In this document: in pieces, positions 29,679 to 38,490 of the stretch
Numbering within the stretch: position 1 is the stretch's first letter
Layout of the letters: the number at the start of each line of letters is the position of its first letter
Assembly: GCA_001464955.1 (NCBI GenBank)
Contig: LNEM01000037.1
Location: 171,877 to 235,876, forward strand
Origin: Rhizobiales bacterium Ga0077537
GTDB lineage: Bacteria; Pseudomonadota; Alphaproteobacteria; Rhizobiales; Hyphomicrobiaceae
Length of the DNA stretch: 64,000 bases
Direction: 5' to 3'
Notes under the pieces: generated by a model
The model's input: the letters and a program-made list of their open reading frames with translations, nothing else
Told to the model about the DNA's origin: nothing
Databases searched by the model: none
Made by a program: the position numbers and the translations under genes

Positions 29679-31240
29679 TGCGCCGCCTCGTCCCCGCAGG
29701 CTCGTTCGTCTGGCTCGTCGTGCACGACCTCAGGCTCAACTGGCGGCGCTTCGCCGACCTGTTCGGCGGCGGGCTCGGCAGCCGGGCGCTGGTCATCGCA
29801 GCGGCAGGCCTCCTCGTCCTGCATGCGCTGGCGTGGCCGGCCGTGGCGTTCATCGCGCCGTTCGTTGCCGGCGACAGCCCTGAAAGCCGGCTTCTGATCG
29901 GCGGCGGTCTCGTCGCCATCGCCTGCTGGATGTTCGCGCAGGGGCTCTTTGCGGCCACGCGCACGCTCTACGATCGCGGCGACCTCGATCTCCTCTACGG
30001 CTCGCCCGTCTCGCCACGCCGAATTCTCGCGGCCAAGGCGACGGCCATCGCGCTGTCGTCGCTCGGCTCGGTCGCGATGCTGACGCTGCCGGTCGCGAAC
30101 ATGGGCGCTCTCCGCCTCGGGCCGCACTGGCTCGCCGTCTATCCGACGCTGGCCGCCGTAGCCCTCATCGCGACCGGCCTCGCGGTCGGGACGGTGATCG
30201 GCCTCTTCACGCTGGTCGGCCCGCGCCGGGCCCGGTTCGTCGCCCACATGACGGGCGCGCTGGTCGGTGGCGGCTTCGTCCTCGTCGCGCAGGTGATCGC
30301 GATGCTGCCGGAGCGGATGCGGAGCGCCGTGCTCGCGGTCCTGATCCCGGACGCGCGGTTGTCAGACAGCGCTGCACCCGGCCTCATCTGGTTGCCGGTC
30401 GACGCGCTTCTCGGCGACGCCGGCGCCATGCTTGTTCTTCTGGCCGCCGGCTGCGGTGTCTTCGCCGCGTCCGCCGTCCTCGGGCGGCGCTTTGCCGAGG
30501 CCAGCCTCGCCGCCGTAGGGACGCCGTCGCTCTCGGGCCATGGTCGTGCCGCACGGCCGATCCGGTTCCGGGGTGGCGTCGCGCGTTCGCTCCGGATCAA
30601 GGAATGGCGTCTCCTCCTTCGGGATCCGAGCCTCTTCACGCAGCTCGCATTGCAGATCGTCTACACCATCCCGCTCGCGGTCGTTCTGGTCCGGTCCGAT
30701 GCACTGCCGATCGCCATCGCGCTGACGCCTGCGATCGTCGTGATCACGTCTCAGGTGGCGGCGTCGCTGGCATGGATCGCCGTTTCCGGAGAGGACGCGC
30801 CCGAACTCATCGCCTCGGCCCCCGTCGAGCCGAAGGCCGTCGACGTCGCGAAACTCTCGGCCATCGCCCTGCCGGTGCTCGCCGTGGCTGCCATCCCCGT
30901 GGCCGGCCTCGCGCTGACGTCGCCGCGGGAAGCGTTTCTCGCGTTCGCCTTCGCCACCGGTGCCAGCGCCATGACCGGGCTCCTGAACCTCTGGCATCCC
31001 ATGCCCGGCAATCGGCGCGGCATGCTCAGGCGGCATGCGCAGTCGAAGCTCGTCGGCCTTCTCGAGCACGTGCTCGCCATCCTGTGGGCAATCGCGGCGG
31101 TGCTGGCGCTGCTCGGATCGTCGCTCTGGATCGGGGCGCTGTTGCTCACTGTTCCTGTTTTGTTCTACGAGAGCGCCGTCAGAGCGTTGTCAGGCCGGCG
31201 GCCGCAAACGCCAGTCGAGAGCAGCCTCGCCGCGCCTTGA
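29678..31240 (+). CDS. ABC exporter membrane subunit
   Basis: 520-residue polytopic membrane protein with roughly 12 hydrophobic segments, starting MRRLVPAGSFVWLVVHDLRLNWRR. The motif DLDLLYGSPVSPRRILAAK and the later ELIASAPVEPKAVDVAK form two similar 'S-P-V-(S/E)-P' blocks, suggesting an internal duplication of a ~260-residue half. No cargo can be deduced. Coupled by TGATG overlap to the ATPase gene. Confidence 0.82.
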   Translation: MRRLVPAGSFVWLVVHDLRLNWRRFADLFGGGLGSRALVIAAAGLLVLHALAWPAVAFIAPFVAGDSPESRLLIGGGLVAIACWMFAQGLFAATRTLYDRGDLDLLYGSPVSPRRILAAKATAIALSSLGSVAMLTLPVANMGALRLGPHWLAVYPTLAAVALIATGLAVGTVIGLFTLVGPRRARFVAHMTGALVGGGFVLVAQVIAMLPERMRSAVLAVLIPDARLSDSAAPGLIWLPVDALLGDAGAMLVLLAAGCGVFAASAVLGRRFAEASLAAVGTPSLSGHGRAARPIRFRGGVARSLRIKEWRLLLRDPSLFTQLALQIVYTIPLAVVLVRSDALPIAIALTPAIVVITSQVAASLAWIAVSGEDAPELIASAPVEPKAVDVAKLSAIALPVLAVAAIPVAGLALTSPREAFLAFAFATGASAMTGLLNLWHPMPGNRRGMLRRHAQSKLVGLLEHVLAILWAIAAVLALLGSSLWIGALLLTVPVLFYESAVRALSGRRPQTPVESSLAAP

Positions 31241-31354
31241 CCGTCGCCGGACGATCCGACTTCCGATCCTGTTTCCTTCCGACAAGGTTAACCCTGTCCT
31301 AACCGAATCGTATCTAAGGTGCCCCGTCTTTTCCGCCGTTGCGCGAGGCTCCGA

Positions 31355-32530
31355 ATGCGATTCCCCTCGAGATTGAAGGCCGGTCTGGCCCTCGCTCTTC
31401 TTGCTGCCAGCATAATTCCGTCCGCCGCCTATAATGTCGACGAGATCGGTTCATTCTACATCGGCGGCTATCCTGTCACCCTCGCCGGGCTGCCGGAGCA
31501 GGAGATCAAGATCCCCGGCGGGACGCCGATCAAGGTCGATCCGAACGGCGACTACCACACCGGCCAGATGTACGTGCAGTTCGTGAAGCTCGCCAATCCG
31601 ACGGCGAAGTATCCGTTGCTGCTCTGGCACACCGGCGGCATCACCGGCGCTTCCTGGGAGACGAAGCCGGACGGCAAGCCGGGCTGGATGCAGTTCTTCC
31701 TCAAGGCCGGCCACTCCGTCTACGTTTCGGACGCCGTGGAGCGCGGCCGCGCCACGTTCTCTCGCCCCGAGATCTTCAAGAGCGATCCCATCTTCCGCGA
31801 CAAGCGCGACGGGTGGGAGATCTTCCGCATCGGCCCCCCCGGGTCCTATCGCACGAGCCCGAACGAGCGGCGCGCCAATCCCGGCGTGAAGTTCCCGCTC
31901 GATGCCTTCGATACACTGCAGATGCAGATGGCCGCACGCTGGCCGACCACGGGTGACGCGACGCAGGCGGCCTACAACGCGCTGGTCGAGCGGGTCTGCC
32001 CCTGTGTGATCGTCGCGCACGGTCAGGCCGGCCTCTTCGCCTTCCGTGCGTCGCTGATGATCCCGGACAAGGTGAAAGGCATCGTCGCGGTCGAGCCCGC
32101 GTTCGCGCCGTCGGCCAACCATCCCGAAATCGGCCGCCTCGCCAAGACGCCGCATCTCTTCGTCTGGGGCGACTACATCGACACCAACCCGACGTGGATC
32201 GAGCATGTCGATGGTTTGAAGCCCTACCACTCGGCGCTCGTCAGCAAAGGCGTGCCGTCGACGTGGCTCGATCTTCCGGCCGAGGGCATCAAGGGCAACA
32301 CGCACATGCCCATGATGGACACCAACTCGGATCAGGTCGCAGCGCGCGTCCAGGCGTGGCTCGCCAAGAGCGGCCTCACCTCGCAGCGCGGCGAGACGGC
32401 GGACCCGGCACAGGTCGTGCGGCGCACGCCGCCGCGGGTGCAGCGGGCCATCGCAGCCGCCGCGCGTCCGAAATCGGCCGTCGCGAGCCAGGCGCCAGTT
32501 CGCCGCGCTCCAGACATCGCCGGCAACTGA
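31355..32530 (+). CDS. Secreted alpha/beta hydrolase fold protein lacking nucleophile Ser
   Basis: 391-residue protein with a signal peptide (MRFPSRLKAGLALALLAASI, cut near SAAYN), so periplasmic. The alpha/beta hydrolase core is clear: PLLLWHTGGITGASWE oxyanion region, strand plus elbow VIVAHGQAGLFAF (218-230), acid in VAVEPAFAP (Glu247) and His317 in KGNTHMPMMDTN. In relatives the elbow reads H-S-Q-G-G; here the Ser position is Gly223, so the classical triad is incomplete. It may be a non-catalytic binding protein or use another mechanism. An Ala/Arg/Pro-rich C-terminal tail follows. Independent gene with its own terminator. Confidence 0.82.
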   Translation: MRFPSRLKAGLALALLAASIIPSAAYNVDEIGSFYIGGYPVTLAGLPEQEIKIPGGTPIKVDPNGDYHTGQMYVQFVKLANPTAKYPLLLWHTGGITGASWETKPDGKPGWMQFFLKAGHSVYVSDAVERGRATFSRPEIFKSDPIFRDKRDGWEIFRIGPPGSYRTSPNERRANPGVKFPLDAFDTLQMQMAARWPTTGDATQAAYNALVERVCPCVIVAHGQAGLFAFRASLMIPDKVKGIVAVEPAFAPSANHPEIGRLAKTPHLFVWGDYIDTNPTWIEHVDGLKPYHSALVSKGVPSTWLDLPAEGIKGNTHMPMMDTNSDQVAARVQAWLAKSGLTSQRGETADPAQVVRRTPPRVQRAIAAAARPKSAVASQAPVRRAPDIAGN

Positions 32531-32556
32531 TATCGGCGCCGGACGCCCGACACACG

Positions 32557-32589
32557 AAAGGCGGACCGGATGCGCGGTCCGCCTTTTTT
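32557..32589 (+). terminator. Rho-independent terminator
   Basis: AAAGGCGGACCG, GATGCG loop, CGGTCCGCCTTTTTT: strong stem plus T-run after the hydrolase gene; the left A-run allows use by the converging kinase operon too. Confidence 0.92.
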
Positions 32590-32615
32590 CGTTGTCGAGC
32601 GCGTGTGAGCGGGGA

Positions 32616-34907
32616 TCAGGCGGCGGCCGTCTTGCCTTGAGACTGGCCATAGACCTCGCGCTCGATGCGATCGAGAAGCGCGAGCAGGCGATCCCAATCC
32701 ACCGGCTTCGACAGATAATCCGTCATGCCGGCGGCGAGGCATTTGCCACGATCCTCTTCCATCGCGCCGGCCGTCAGGCCGATGATCGGCGTCTGCCGCA
32801 GGCCCTCGCATTCGCGCAGCCGCCGCGTCGCCGTCAGGCCGTCCATGACGGGCATCTGCACGTCCATCAGGATCAGATCGAACTCGGACAACTGGGCCCG
32901 CTCGACCGCCAGACGCCCGTCGGCGACGATCTCGAGGCGATAGCCGGCGGTCTGCAGCAACGCGCGCGCGACGCGCTGGTTGGCCGGATTGTCCTCGGCC
33001 ATCAGGATGCGCAGGCGGCGGCCTTCCACCTCGTCGGCGCCCCGGTCGGCGGGTTCTGCCTCGGATGGGCGGCTCGCAACCTTCACGCGCTGTATCGCTT
33101 TCTCGAAGCTGTTGCGCACGAACGGCCGGGCGATGACGTCGGCTTCGGCAAGCCGTAGCGCATCGCCCTGGCCCGACCGGCCTTCGATGAAGAAGACGTG
33201 GGCCGGAGCGGACGACGCCCGGCGCAGATCGGAGACGAAGGCGGCCGCCTCCGATTCGCCGAGCGTACCATCGACGAACACGACTTCGATCTTGCGCTGA
33301 TCGAGCGTGCGGCGTGCGGCGTCGAGCGTCGGCGCGCTGACGAGGCTCGACTCGCAGGCGCGGGCGTAGGCGCCGAGAACGTTGACGATGCCCGTGTTCG
33401 ACGAGACGAGGAGCACCGGCGTTTCGAAGCAGCGGACCGAGCTGCGGCGCGCCATCCCGACCGATGCATCTTCGGCCGGCAGCGGCAGAGAGAAGCGGAA
33501 CGTGGAGCCATGATCGATCAGCGACGAGCAGGAAATCTCGCCGCCCATCAGGCCGACGAGTTCCTTGCACAGCGCGAGGCCGAGGCCCGTGCCACCGAAC
33601 TCCCGCGTCGTCGACGCATCGACCTGGGAGAACTTCTGGAACAGCCGGTCGATCTTCTGTGTCGGAATGCCGATTCCGGTGTCGATGACGCTGACACGGA
33701 GGCGGCGATTTCCCGACACCTCGGCCTCGTCGACCGCGACGAGAATCGAGCCGGCGTTGGTGAACTTGATGGCGTTGCCGACAAGATTGGTCACGATCTG
33801 GCGGATGCGCAGCGGATCGCCCTGGATGACCGGCGCAATCCGTGGGTCGACGAAGGCCGACAACTCGACACCCTTTTCCGCCGCCGACGGCGCGAGCAGG
33901 CGCACGATGTCGTCGACGATCTCGGCGACCGGCACCTCGATGTGCTCCAGCTCCATGCGTCCGGCCTCGATCTTCGAGAGATCGAGGATGTCGTTGATGA
34001 TGTTCAGCAGCGATGTTCCCGAACTGCGGATCAGGTCGATGCCGTCGCGCTGCACCTCGTCGAGACGCGTTCCCGACAGCACGCGGGCCATGCCCAGGAT
34101 GCCGTTCAGCGGTGTGCGCAGCTCGTGGCTCATCGTCGCGAGAAAGCTCGACTTCGCCTTGTTGGCACGCTCGGCTTCCTCGACGGCGCCGCGCAGGTGG
34201 TTCTCGGCCTGGACGCGCATCGTGATGTCGTGCAGCACGACGACGGCGCCGCCGTCCTTCATGCGGCTGACGTTGACCTCGAAAGAACGGCCGTCGGGGC
34301 GCGCGATCTCGCGCGGTCCCTTGACGTCTCCGATCACGCGGCCGAGCGTCTCGGAGATCGTGGCCGCGGAGATCGCTGATGACGGCGTGCCGTCGAGTTG
34401 CAGAGCCTCGATCGCCTTGGCGTTCCACATGATCGGGACGTTCGATGCGTCGAGACCGATCATGCCGGTCGCGGCATTCGAGAGCACACCGTCGAGAAGC
34501 GCGCGGCGCTGCGCACTCTGGCGTGCATAGCGGATCGAGCGATCCAAAAGGCCTTCGGTCAGGCTGTCCTTGACGAGATAGTCGGCAGCGCCGGCGCGCT
34601 CGGCCGCGAAGTCGATGTCGGGGTCGGCAAGGCCCGTCAGGAGGATCATCGGGCAGTCGGGGTAGCGGGGCCCGACCTCGGAAATGAAGTCGAGGCCGGT
34701 CCGTTCGCCGATACGGTAGTCGACGAGGGCCACATCGAACTTGCGCTCGTGCAGCTCCAGCTTGGCGCGTTCGAACGAGCCCGCCCAAACCACCCAGTAA
34801 CGCTCGCGCTCGATACGCTGGAGCAGATCCTGCGTCAGGAAAAAATCGTCCCGGTCATCCTCCACGAGGAGAACGTAGACATCCCTAGACGAATCTGACT
34901 TTCGCAC
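32616..34907 (-). CDS. Hybrid histidine kinase (REC-PAS-HisKA-HATPase-REC)
   Basis: 763-residue cytosolic sensor kinase with no membrane segment. Order: N-terminal receiver (~10-130, Asp63 in VALVDYRIGE), PAS (~137-230), HisKA with His261 in SFLATMSHELRTPLNGI, HATPase (~365-490, DTGIGIP and GGTGLGLALCKELV), a degenerate receiver-like domain (~500-620, VVFVDGTLGESE), and a C-terminal receiver (Asp682 in LILMDVQMPVMDG). GTG start at 34907, preceded by GGAG. It is the last gene of the six-gene run with the aminoacyl-carrier module and lies 40 bp after the single-domain response regulator, its likely partner. The signal sensed is unknown. Confidence 0.92.
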   Translation of the reverse strand: MRKSDSSRDVYVLLVEDDRDDFFLTQDLLQRIERERYWVVWAGSFERAKLELHERKFDVALVDYRIGERTGLDFISEVGPRYPDCPMILLTGLADPDIDFAAERAGAADYLVKDSLTEGLLDRSIRYARQSAQRRALLDGVLSNAATGMIGLDASNVPIMWNAKAIEALQLDGTPSSAISAATISETLGRVIGDVKGPREIARPDGRSFEVNVSRMKDGGAVVVLHDITMRVQAENHLRGAVEEAERANKAKSSFLATMSHELRTPLNGILGMARVLSGTRLDEVQRDGIDLIRSSGTSLLNIINDILDLSKIEAGRMELEHIEVPVAEIVDDIVRLLAPSAAEKGVELSAFVDPRIAPVIQGDPLRIRQIVTNLVGNAIKFTNAGSILVAVDEAEVSGNRRLRVSVIDTGIGIPTQKIDRLFQKFSQVDASTTREFGGTGLGLALCKELVGLMGGEISCSSLIDHGSTFRFSLPLPAEDASVGMARRSSVRCFETPVLLVSSNTGIVNVLGAYARACESSLVSAPTLDAARRTLDQRKIEVVFVDGTLGESEAAAFVSDLRRASSAPAHVFFIEGRSGQGDALRLAEADVIARPFVRNSFEKAIQRVKVASRPSEAEPADRGADEVEGRRLRILMAEDNPANQRVARALLQTAGYRLEIVADGRLAVERAQLSEFDLILMDVQMPVMDGLTATRRLRECEGLRQTPIIGLTAGAMEEDRGKCLAAGMTDYLSKPVDWDRLLALLDRIEREVYGQSQGKTAAA

Positions 34908-34947
34908 GTCGCTTACTCCAGCACTCGGTCACCAAATCAACTGCGGT

Positions 34948-35391
34948 TTATGCAGGCAACTCGACGATCTCGATCCAGTAGCTGTTCAGTGCCCGGACGA
35001 CATCGACCAGGCCCTGGAAGGTCACGGGCTTGGTGATGAAGGAACTGACACCCAGGTCGTAGGTGCGGAGGATGTCCTCCTCGGCCTTCGACGTGGTCAG
35101 CACCACGACCGGGATCCGGCGCAGCTCAGGATCGGCCTTGAGATGACCGAGCGCCGTGCGCCCATCCATCTTGGGCATGTTCAGGTCGAGCAGGATCAGA
35201 CGCGGCAACGGCTTGCCCGCCTGATCCGCAAACTTTCCTTCGGCGCGCAGGAAATGCAGCAGCTCCTCGCCGTTCTCCACGAAAGAGAGCGGGTTGGCCA
35301 CCCTGCTCTCGCGAAACGCATCCTCGATCAGCATGCGATCGTCGGCGTCATCATCGGCGATCAGAATAGAAATAGAGTGCTTGTCCTTCAC
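34948..35391 (-). CDS. Single-domain response regulator, Rcp1-like
   Basis: 147-residue receiver-only protein: acidic pocket ILIADDDADDRM, phospho-Asp69 in LILLDLNMPKMDG, Thr in VVLTTSKAEED and Lys in FITKPVTFQGL. No output domain. It is of the Rcp1 type that works with phytochrome-like kinases; such a kinase (41440-43467) lies nearby, as does the hybrid kinase just downstream. Start is a GTG at 35391, chosen because GGGAGGG lies 6 bases upstream; the longer frame uses a TTG with no ribosome-binding site. 49 bp after the carrier protein gene. Confidence 0.92.
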   Translation of the reverse strand: MKDKHSISILIADDDADDRMLIEDAFRESRVANPLSFVENGEELLHFLRAEGKFADQAGKPLPRLILLDLNMPKMDGRTALGHLKADPELRRIPVVVLTTSKAEEDILRTYDLGVSSFITKPVTFQGLVDVVRALNSYWIEIVELPA

Positions 35392-35440
35392 GTCGGTCCC
35401 TCCCACTGCCCCTCGGCGTTCCCACAACGCCCGACGACAA

Positions 35441-35698
35441 TCACGCGATCTTGCGCTCGGCGTTGACCTCGGTCAGCGCCACGTTCTTGCTGAGCAGAAC
35501 GGCGCGCATGTCGCCGAGATTCCGGAGACCGGCGATCTCGGGCATCGTGAAGCGCACCTGGTAGGCGCTCTCGACGGCGAAGATCACCTCGATGTGGCGA
35601 AGCGAATCCCATTGCGGGACGTTGCTCGCGTTCGAGCCTTCGTTCAGCGTCGACGGGTCGACGCCCAGAATGTTTCCGACGATCTCATAGAACTTCAT
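35441..35698 (-). CDS. Acyl carrier protein-like aminoacyl carrier
   Basis: 85-residue carrier protein. It starts MKFYEIVGNILGVDPSTL and has the phosphopantetheine site Ser32 in QWDSLRHIEVIFAVES, followed by the acidic helix-III region FTMPEIAGLRNLGDM. Larger than a DltC (~80) only by a short tail NAERKIA. It lies 32 bp after the aminoacyl:carrier-protein ligase gene, exactly the arrangement of the characterised ligase/carrier pairs, so I infer it carries an amino acid rather than a fatty acid. Needs a phosphopantetheinyl transferase from elsewhere. Confidence 0.9.
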   Translation of the reverse strand: MKFYEIVGNILGVDPSTLNEGSNASNVPQWDSLRHIEVIFAVESAYQVRFTMPEIAGLRNLGDMRAVLLSKNVALTEVNAERKIA

Positions 35699-35730
35699 GG
35701 CTTTGTTCCTTGCTGTCGATGCTTGTCTGA

Positions 35731-36942
35731 TCAGGCGAAAATCTTGGCGCGCACGTCGGCGGGCCACCGCTCGGGTTCGAAGCCGTGCTGCGTGAACGTG
35801 GCCAGCAGCCAGCGCTCCACGCCGAGGCCCACGCATCCGGTCTGCACTGCCTCGCCGGCTCCGTCCTTGATGTCGAAGCGGCGGCCGAAGAAGTTGCCGT
35901 GCAGGTTGATCGATCCGCAAGCGAGCTGCTTCACGTTGCCGTCGGCGTCGAGAGAGGGGATCTTGATCTCGTTCTTCACTTCCTGCGCGGCCTGCCAGAA
36001 CTTCTTCGCCGCCGACACGGTGGCGAAGAACGGATCGGTGGCCGTCTGGACGCGGCAGTCGATGTCGAAGTAGCTGGCCAGTTCCTCGACAACACCGAGC
36101 GCCTTCGTGCGGCAGGCGCGGACGTAGGCGTCGTCGCCGACGAACACGAGTTCGCGAACGTTGAACTCGTAGAGACGGTCGAGGCCCGAGATGTTGCGCG
36201 ATTCATAGCGGAACACGCGACCGAGCCACGTGTAGGCGCGGCCTTCGTCGAACATGTTGCCAGACAACGTCGGATAGCAGGGGAAGCAGGCCGCCGGATT
36301 GAGGCACATCCCGTCGACGTGGATGTGGTCCTGCGGCGGCAGGATCGCGCCTTCCGAGCAGGAATTGGCGCGGCGGAACTCCTCGATGGCGTCGAAGTCC
36401 TCGACCATGTTGCCGACGAAGGTCACGGCGTTCGGGTGCGAGTCGAAGTAGCCGCACTTGTGCAATGTCTCGGCATCGACCAGCGCCGGGAAGTGGGCGT
36501 CCTCGGCCGCGAACGCCTTCGCGTAAAGCTCGCCCGCCTTCTCGTTGATCAGTCGTGCAAGGCGCAGCACGGGGCCGCTGTAGGCGACCTGACCCTTGCC
36601 ATAGTCGTGCATCCAGCCGCGCTCGATGAGGCCCTGGTTGACGCCGAGCTGATAGGGTCCCTGGTCGCGACGCCTGGTCTCGACGAACACCTTGATCTCG
36701 AATCCGGAGACCTGGCGCACCATCACGTGGAGGAAGCGATTGGCCTTGGCGACGACATCTTCGGTCGGTGCGCCGGCCCTCAGGAAGAGGCGTGCCGACT
36801 TCATGTCCGGCTCGACGCGGATGCGGTCGATGAACGGCGAGACAAACACCGATTCCTTCTCGATGTCGCCGGCGACCTCGGTATCGACTTCGCGCGGAAG
36901 GTCGAGCAGAAGCTCGGCAGCCGGACTTGCATGGATGTTCAC
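35731..36942 (-). CDS. Class II aaRS-like amino acid:[carrier protein] ligase
   Basis: SerRS-like catalytic core without a tRNA-binding arm; enzymes of this kind activate Gly or Ala with ATP and load it onto the phosphopantetheine of a partner carrier protein. 403 residues. Motif 2 is GRVFRYESRNISGLDRLYEF (~241-260); motif 3 is GCVGLGVERWLLATF (~369-383). Cys219, Glu264 and Cys370 are placed as the Cys-Glu-Cys zinc ligands of methanogen-type SerRS and these ligases (inferred from motif order). The first ~85 residues look like an extension relative to the characterised enzymes as I remember them. It lies 11 bp after the MBOAT gene and 32 bp before the carrier gene. Amino acid specificity cannot be read from sequence. 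Confidence 0.9.
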   Translation of the reverse strand: MNIHASPAAELLLDLPREVDTEVAGDIEKESVFVSPFIDRIRVEPDMKSARLFLRAGAPTEDVVAKANRFLHVMVRQVSGFEIKVFVETRRRDQGPYQLGVNQGLIERGWMHDYGKGQVAYSGPVLRLARLINEKAGELYAKAFAAEDAHFPALVDAETLHKCGYFDSHPNAVTFVGNMVEDFDAIEEFRRANSCSEGAILPPQDHIHVDGMCLNPAACFPCYPTLSGNMFDEGRAYTWLGRVFRYESRNISGLDRLYEFNVRELVFVGDDAYVRACRTKALGVVEELASYFDIDCRVQTATDPFFATVSAAKKFWQAAQEVKNEIKIPSLDADGNVKQLACGSINLHGNFFGRRFDIKDGAGEAVQTGCVGLGVERWLLATFTQHGFEPERWPADVRAKIFA

Positions 36943-36953
36943 GAGCTCTCTCC

Positions 36954-38471
36954 TCAGAACTGGTAGTAGACGAAGGTGCTGCCGTCACCGATGGAGGCGA
37001 TGGCGATGGACAGGGTGGCGGCGAGGCCGACCGAGACCGCGATGCTCGGGCGCCAGGCCACGAGACCCGCATCACGAACGGCGGTGGCCGGCATCTGATC
37101 CGAACTGACCCAGCCCCGGTGCAGGATCTGCTGGCTGTTCGGCATCAAGAGGACGATGGCACCCAAGAGGACGATCGTGGCCAGCGCCATGCGTTGATCG
37201 ATCACGATCGCGGTGGCTGCAGACGGCTCAAGGACGAGGCCGAAGGTCCACATCTCGAGCAGAATGCGCATCGACGTCGCGAGTTCGGGGGCACGGAACA
37301 CGACGAGGCCGCTGACGACGACCGCCATAGTCAGGAACCAGCCGACGACCGCCGGTGGCATCGGAAGGCGTGCTTCACGCCAGCCGATGTGGATCGCAAT
37401 GGCGACGCCGTGGATGAGGCCGTAGACCACGAAGCTCCAGCCGGCGCCGTGCCAGATGCCCGCTACGAGGAACGTCACCAGGGCCGGAACCGCGCCCGTC
37501 AGCAGATAGCGCTCGAGAGGGCCCGCGCCTTTCGCGCCGGCCTTGCGCATGCCGTGGATCGCCAGAGGCGTGAAGATGTAGGTGGTGAAGAAGCGCGTCA
37601 TGGTCATGTGCCAGCGACGCCAGAAATCGGAGATGCTCGTCGCCTTGAACGGGCTGTCGAAGTTGAGCGGCAGGCGGAGTCCGAACATGATGCCGAGGCC
37701 GAGCGCCATGTCGGAGTAGCCAGAGAAGTCGAAATAGAGCTGCAGCGCGTAGGCGACGGCGCCGAGCCAGGCGACGCCGGCCGTCAGCGCTTCGCCTGCT
37801 GCGGCCCCGTCGAACACGGTATTGGCGAAGGGCGCGATCGAGTCGGCGAGGAAGACCTTCTTGAAGAGACCGATGCCGAACATCGTCACGCCGACGGCAA
37901 GGCGCTGGGTATCCAGCGCGTCGTCGCGACGGTCCTGCATCTGGTCGAGCATCTCTCGCTGCAGGACGAGCGGTCCCGCCGTGACGCACGGGAAGAAGGC
38001 GCCGAACAGGGCGTAGCGATCGAAGCCCGGGCGCGCGACACGGCCATTGTAGGCTTCGACGAGGTAGCCGATCTGGACGAACGTGAAGAACGAGATGCCG
38101 ACGGGCAGCAGCAATCGGATGTGGTCCATCCCCGAGCCCGACAAGGCATTCAGGATGTCGATCAGGAAGTTCGAATACTTGAAGTAACCGAGGGCCACGA
38201 GGTTGGCCGCGATGCCGCCGAGAAGCAGCGAACGCGCCGTCTTCGACGACGCCGATGCAGCCATGATCCGGTTGCCGATGCCGTAGTTGAAGACCAGCGA
38301 TGCCAGAAGCAGCCCGGCCAGCGCGATGCTCCATTGGGCGTAGAAGACCAGCGAAGCCACGACCAGGAAGCGGAACGCGCCGGTCCAGCCCGCGAGGCGA
38401 TGCGCCGCGACGAAACCCGCGTAGGTCAGCGGCAGAAAGATCAGGATGAATTCGAACGAGTGGAAAACCAT
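36954..38471 (-). CDS. MBOAT-family membrane acyltransferase (AlgI/DltB type)
   Basis: 505-residue polytopic O-acyltransferase starting MVFHSFEFILIFLPLTYAGF. It has the MBOAT core PVGISFFTFVQIGYLVE, SDMALGLGIMFGLRLPLNF, SISDFWRRWHMTMTRFF (His288) and the catalytic-tunnel His341 in VAGIWHGAGWSFVVYGLIH, and ends TFVYYQF like AlgI relatives. Members move acyl groups from a cytosolic thioester across the membrane to a periplasmic acceptor. Between a DltD-like gene (19 bp upstream) and the aminoacyl-carrier ligase gene (11 bp downstream), it most likely uses aminoacyl-carrier protein as donor, as DltB does. Acetylation of a polysaccharide is the alternative. Confidence 0.93.
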   Translation of the reverse strand: MVFHSFEFILIFLPLTYAGFVAAHRLAGWTGAFRFLVVASLVFYAQWSIALAGLLLASLVFNYGIGNRIMAASASSKTARSLLLGGIAANLVALGYFKYSNFLIDILNALSGSGMDHIRLLLPVGISFFTFVQIGYLVEAYNGRVARPGFDRYALFGAFFPCVTAGPLVLQREMLDQMQDRRDDALDTQRLAVGVTMFGIGLFKKVFLADSIAPFANTVFDGAAAGEALTAGVAWLGAVAYALQLYFDFSGYSDMALGLGIMFGLRLPLNFDSPFKATSISDFWRRWHMTMTRFFTTYIFTPLAIHGMRKAGAKGAGPLERYLLTGAVPALVTFLVAGIWHGAGWSFVVYGLIHGVAIAIHIGWREARLPMPPAVVGWFLTMAVVVSGLVVFRAPELATSMRILLEMWTFGLVLEPSAATAIVIDQRMALATIVLLGAIVLLMPNSQQILHRGWVSSDQMPATAVRDAGLVAWRPSIAVSVGLAATLSIAIASIGDGSTFVYYQF

Positions 38472-38490
38472 GGCCAGCTCTTTCTCGACT

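Noticed and set aside
35731..36942. Seryl-tRNA synthetase
   Set aside because: No N-terminal coiled-coil tRNA-binding arm, and adjacent to a carrier protein gene; fits aa:carrier-protein ligases.
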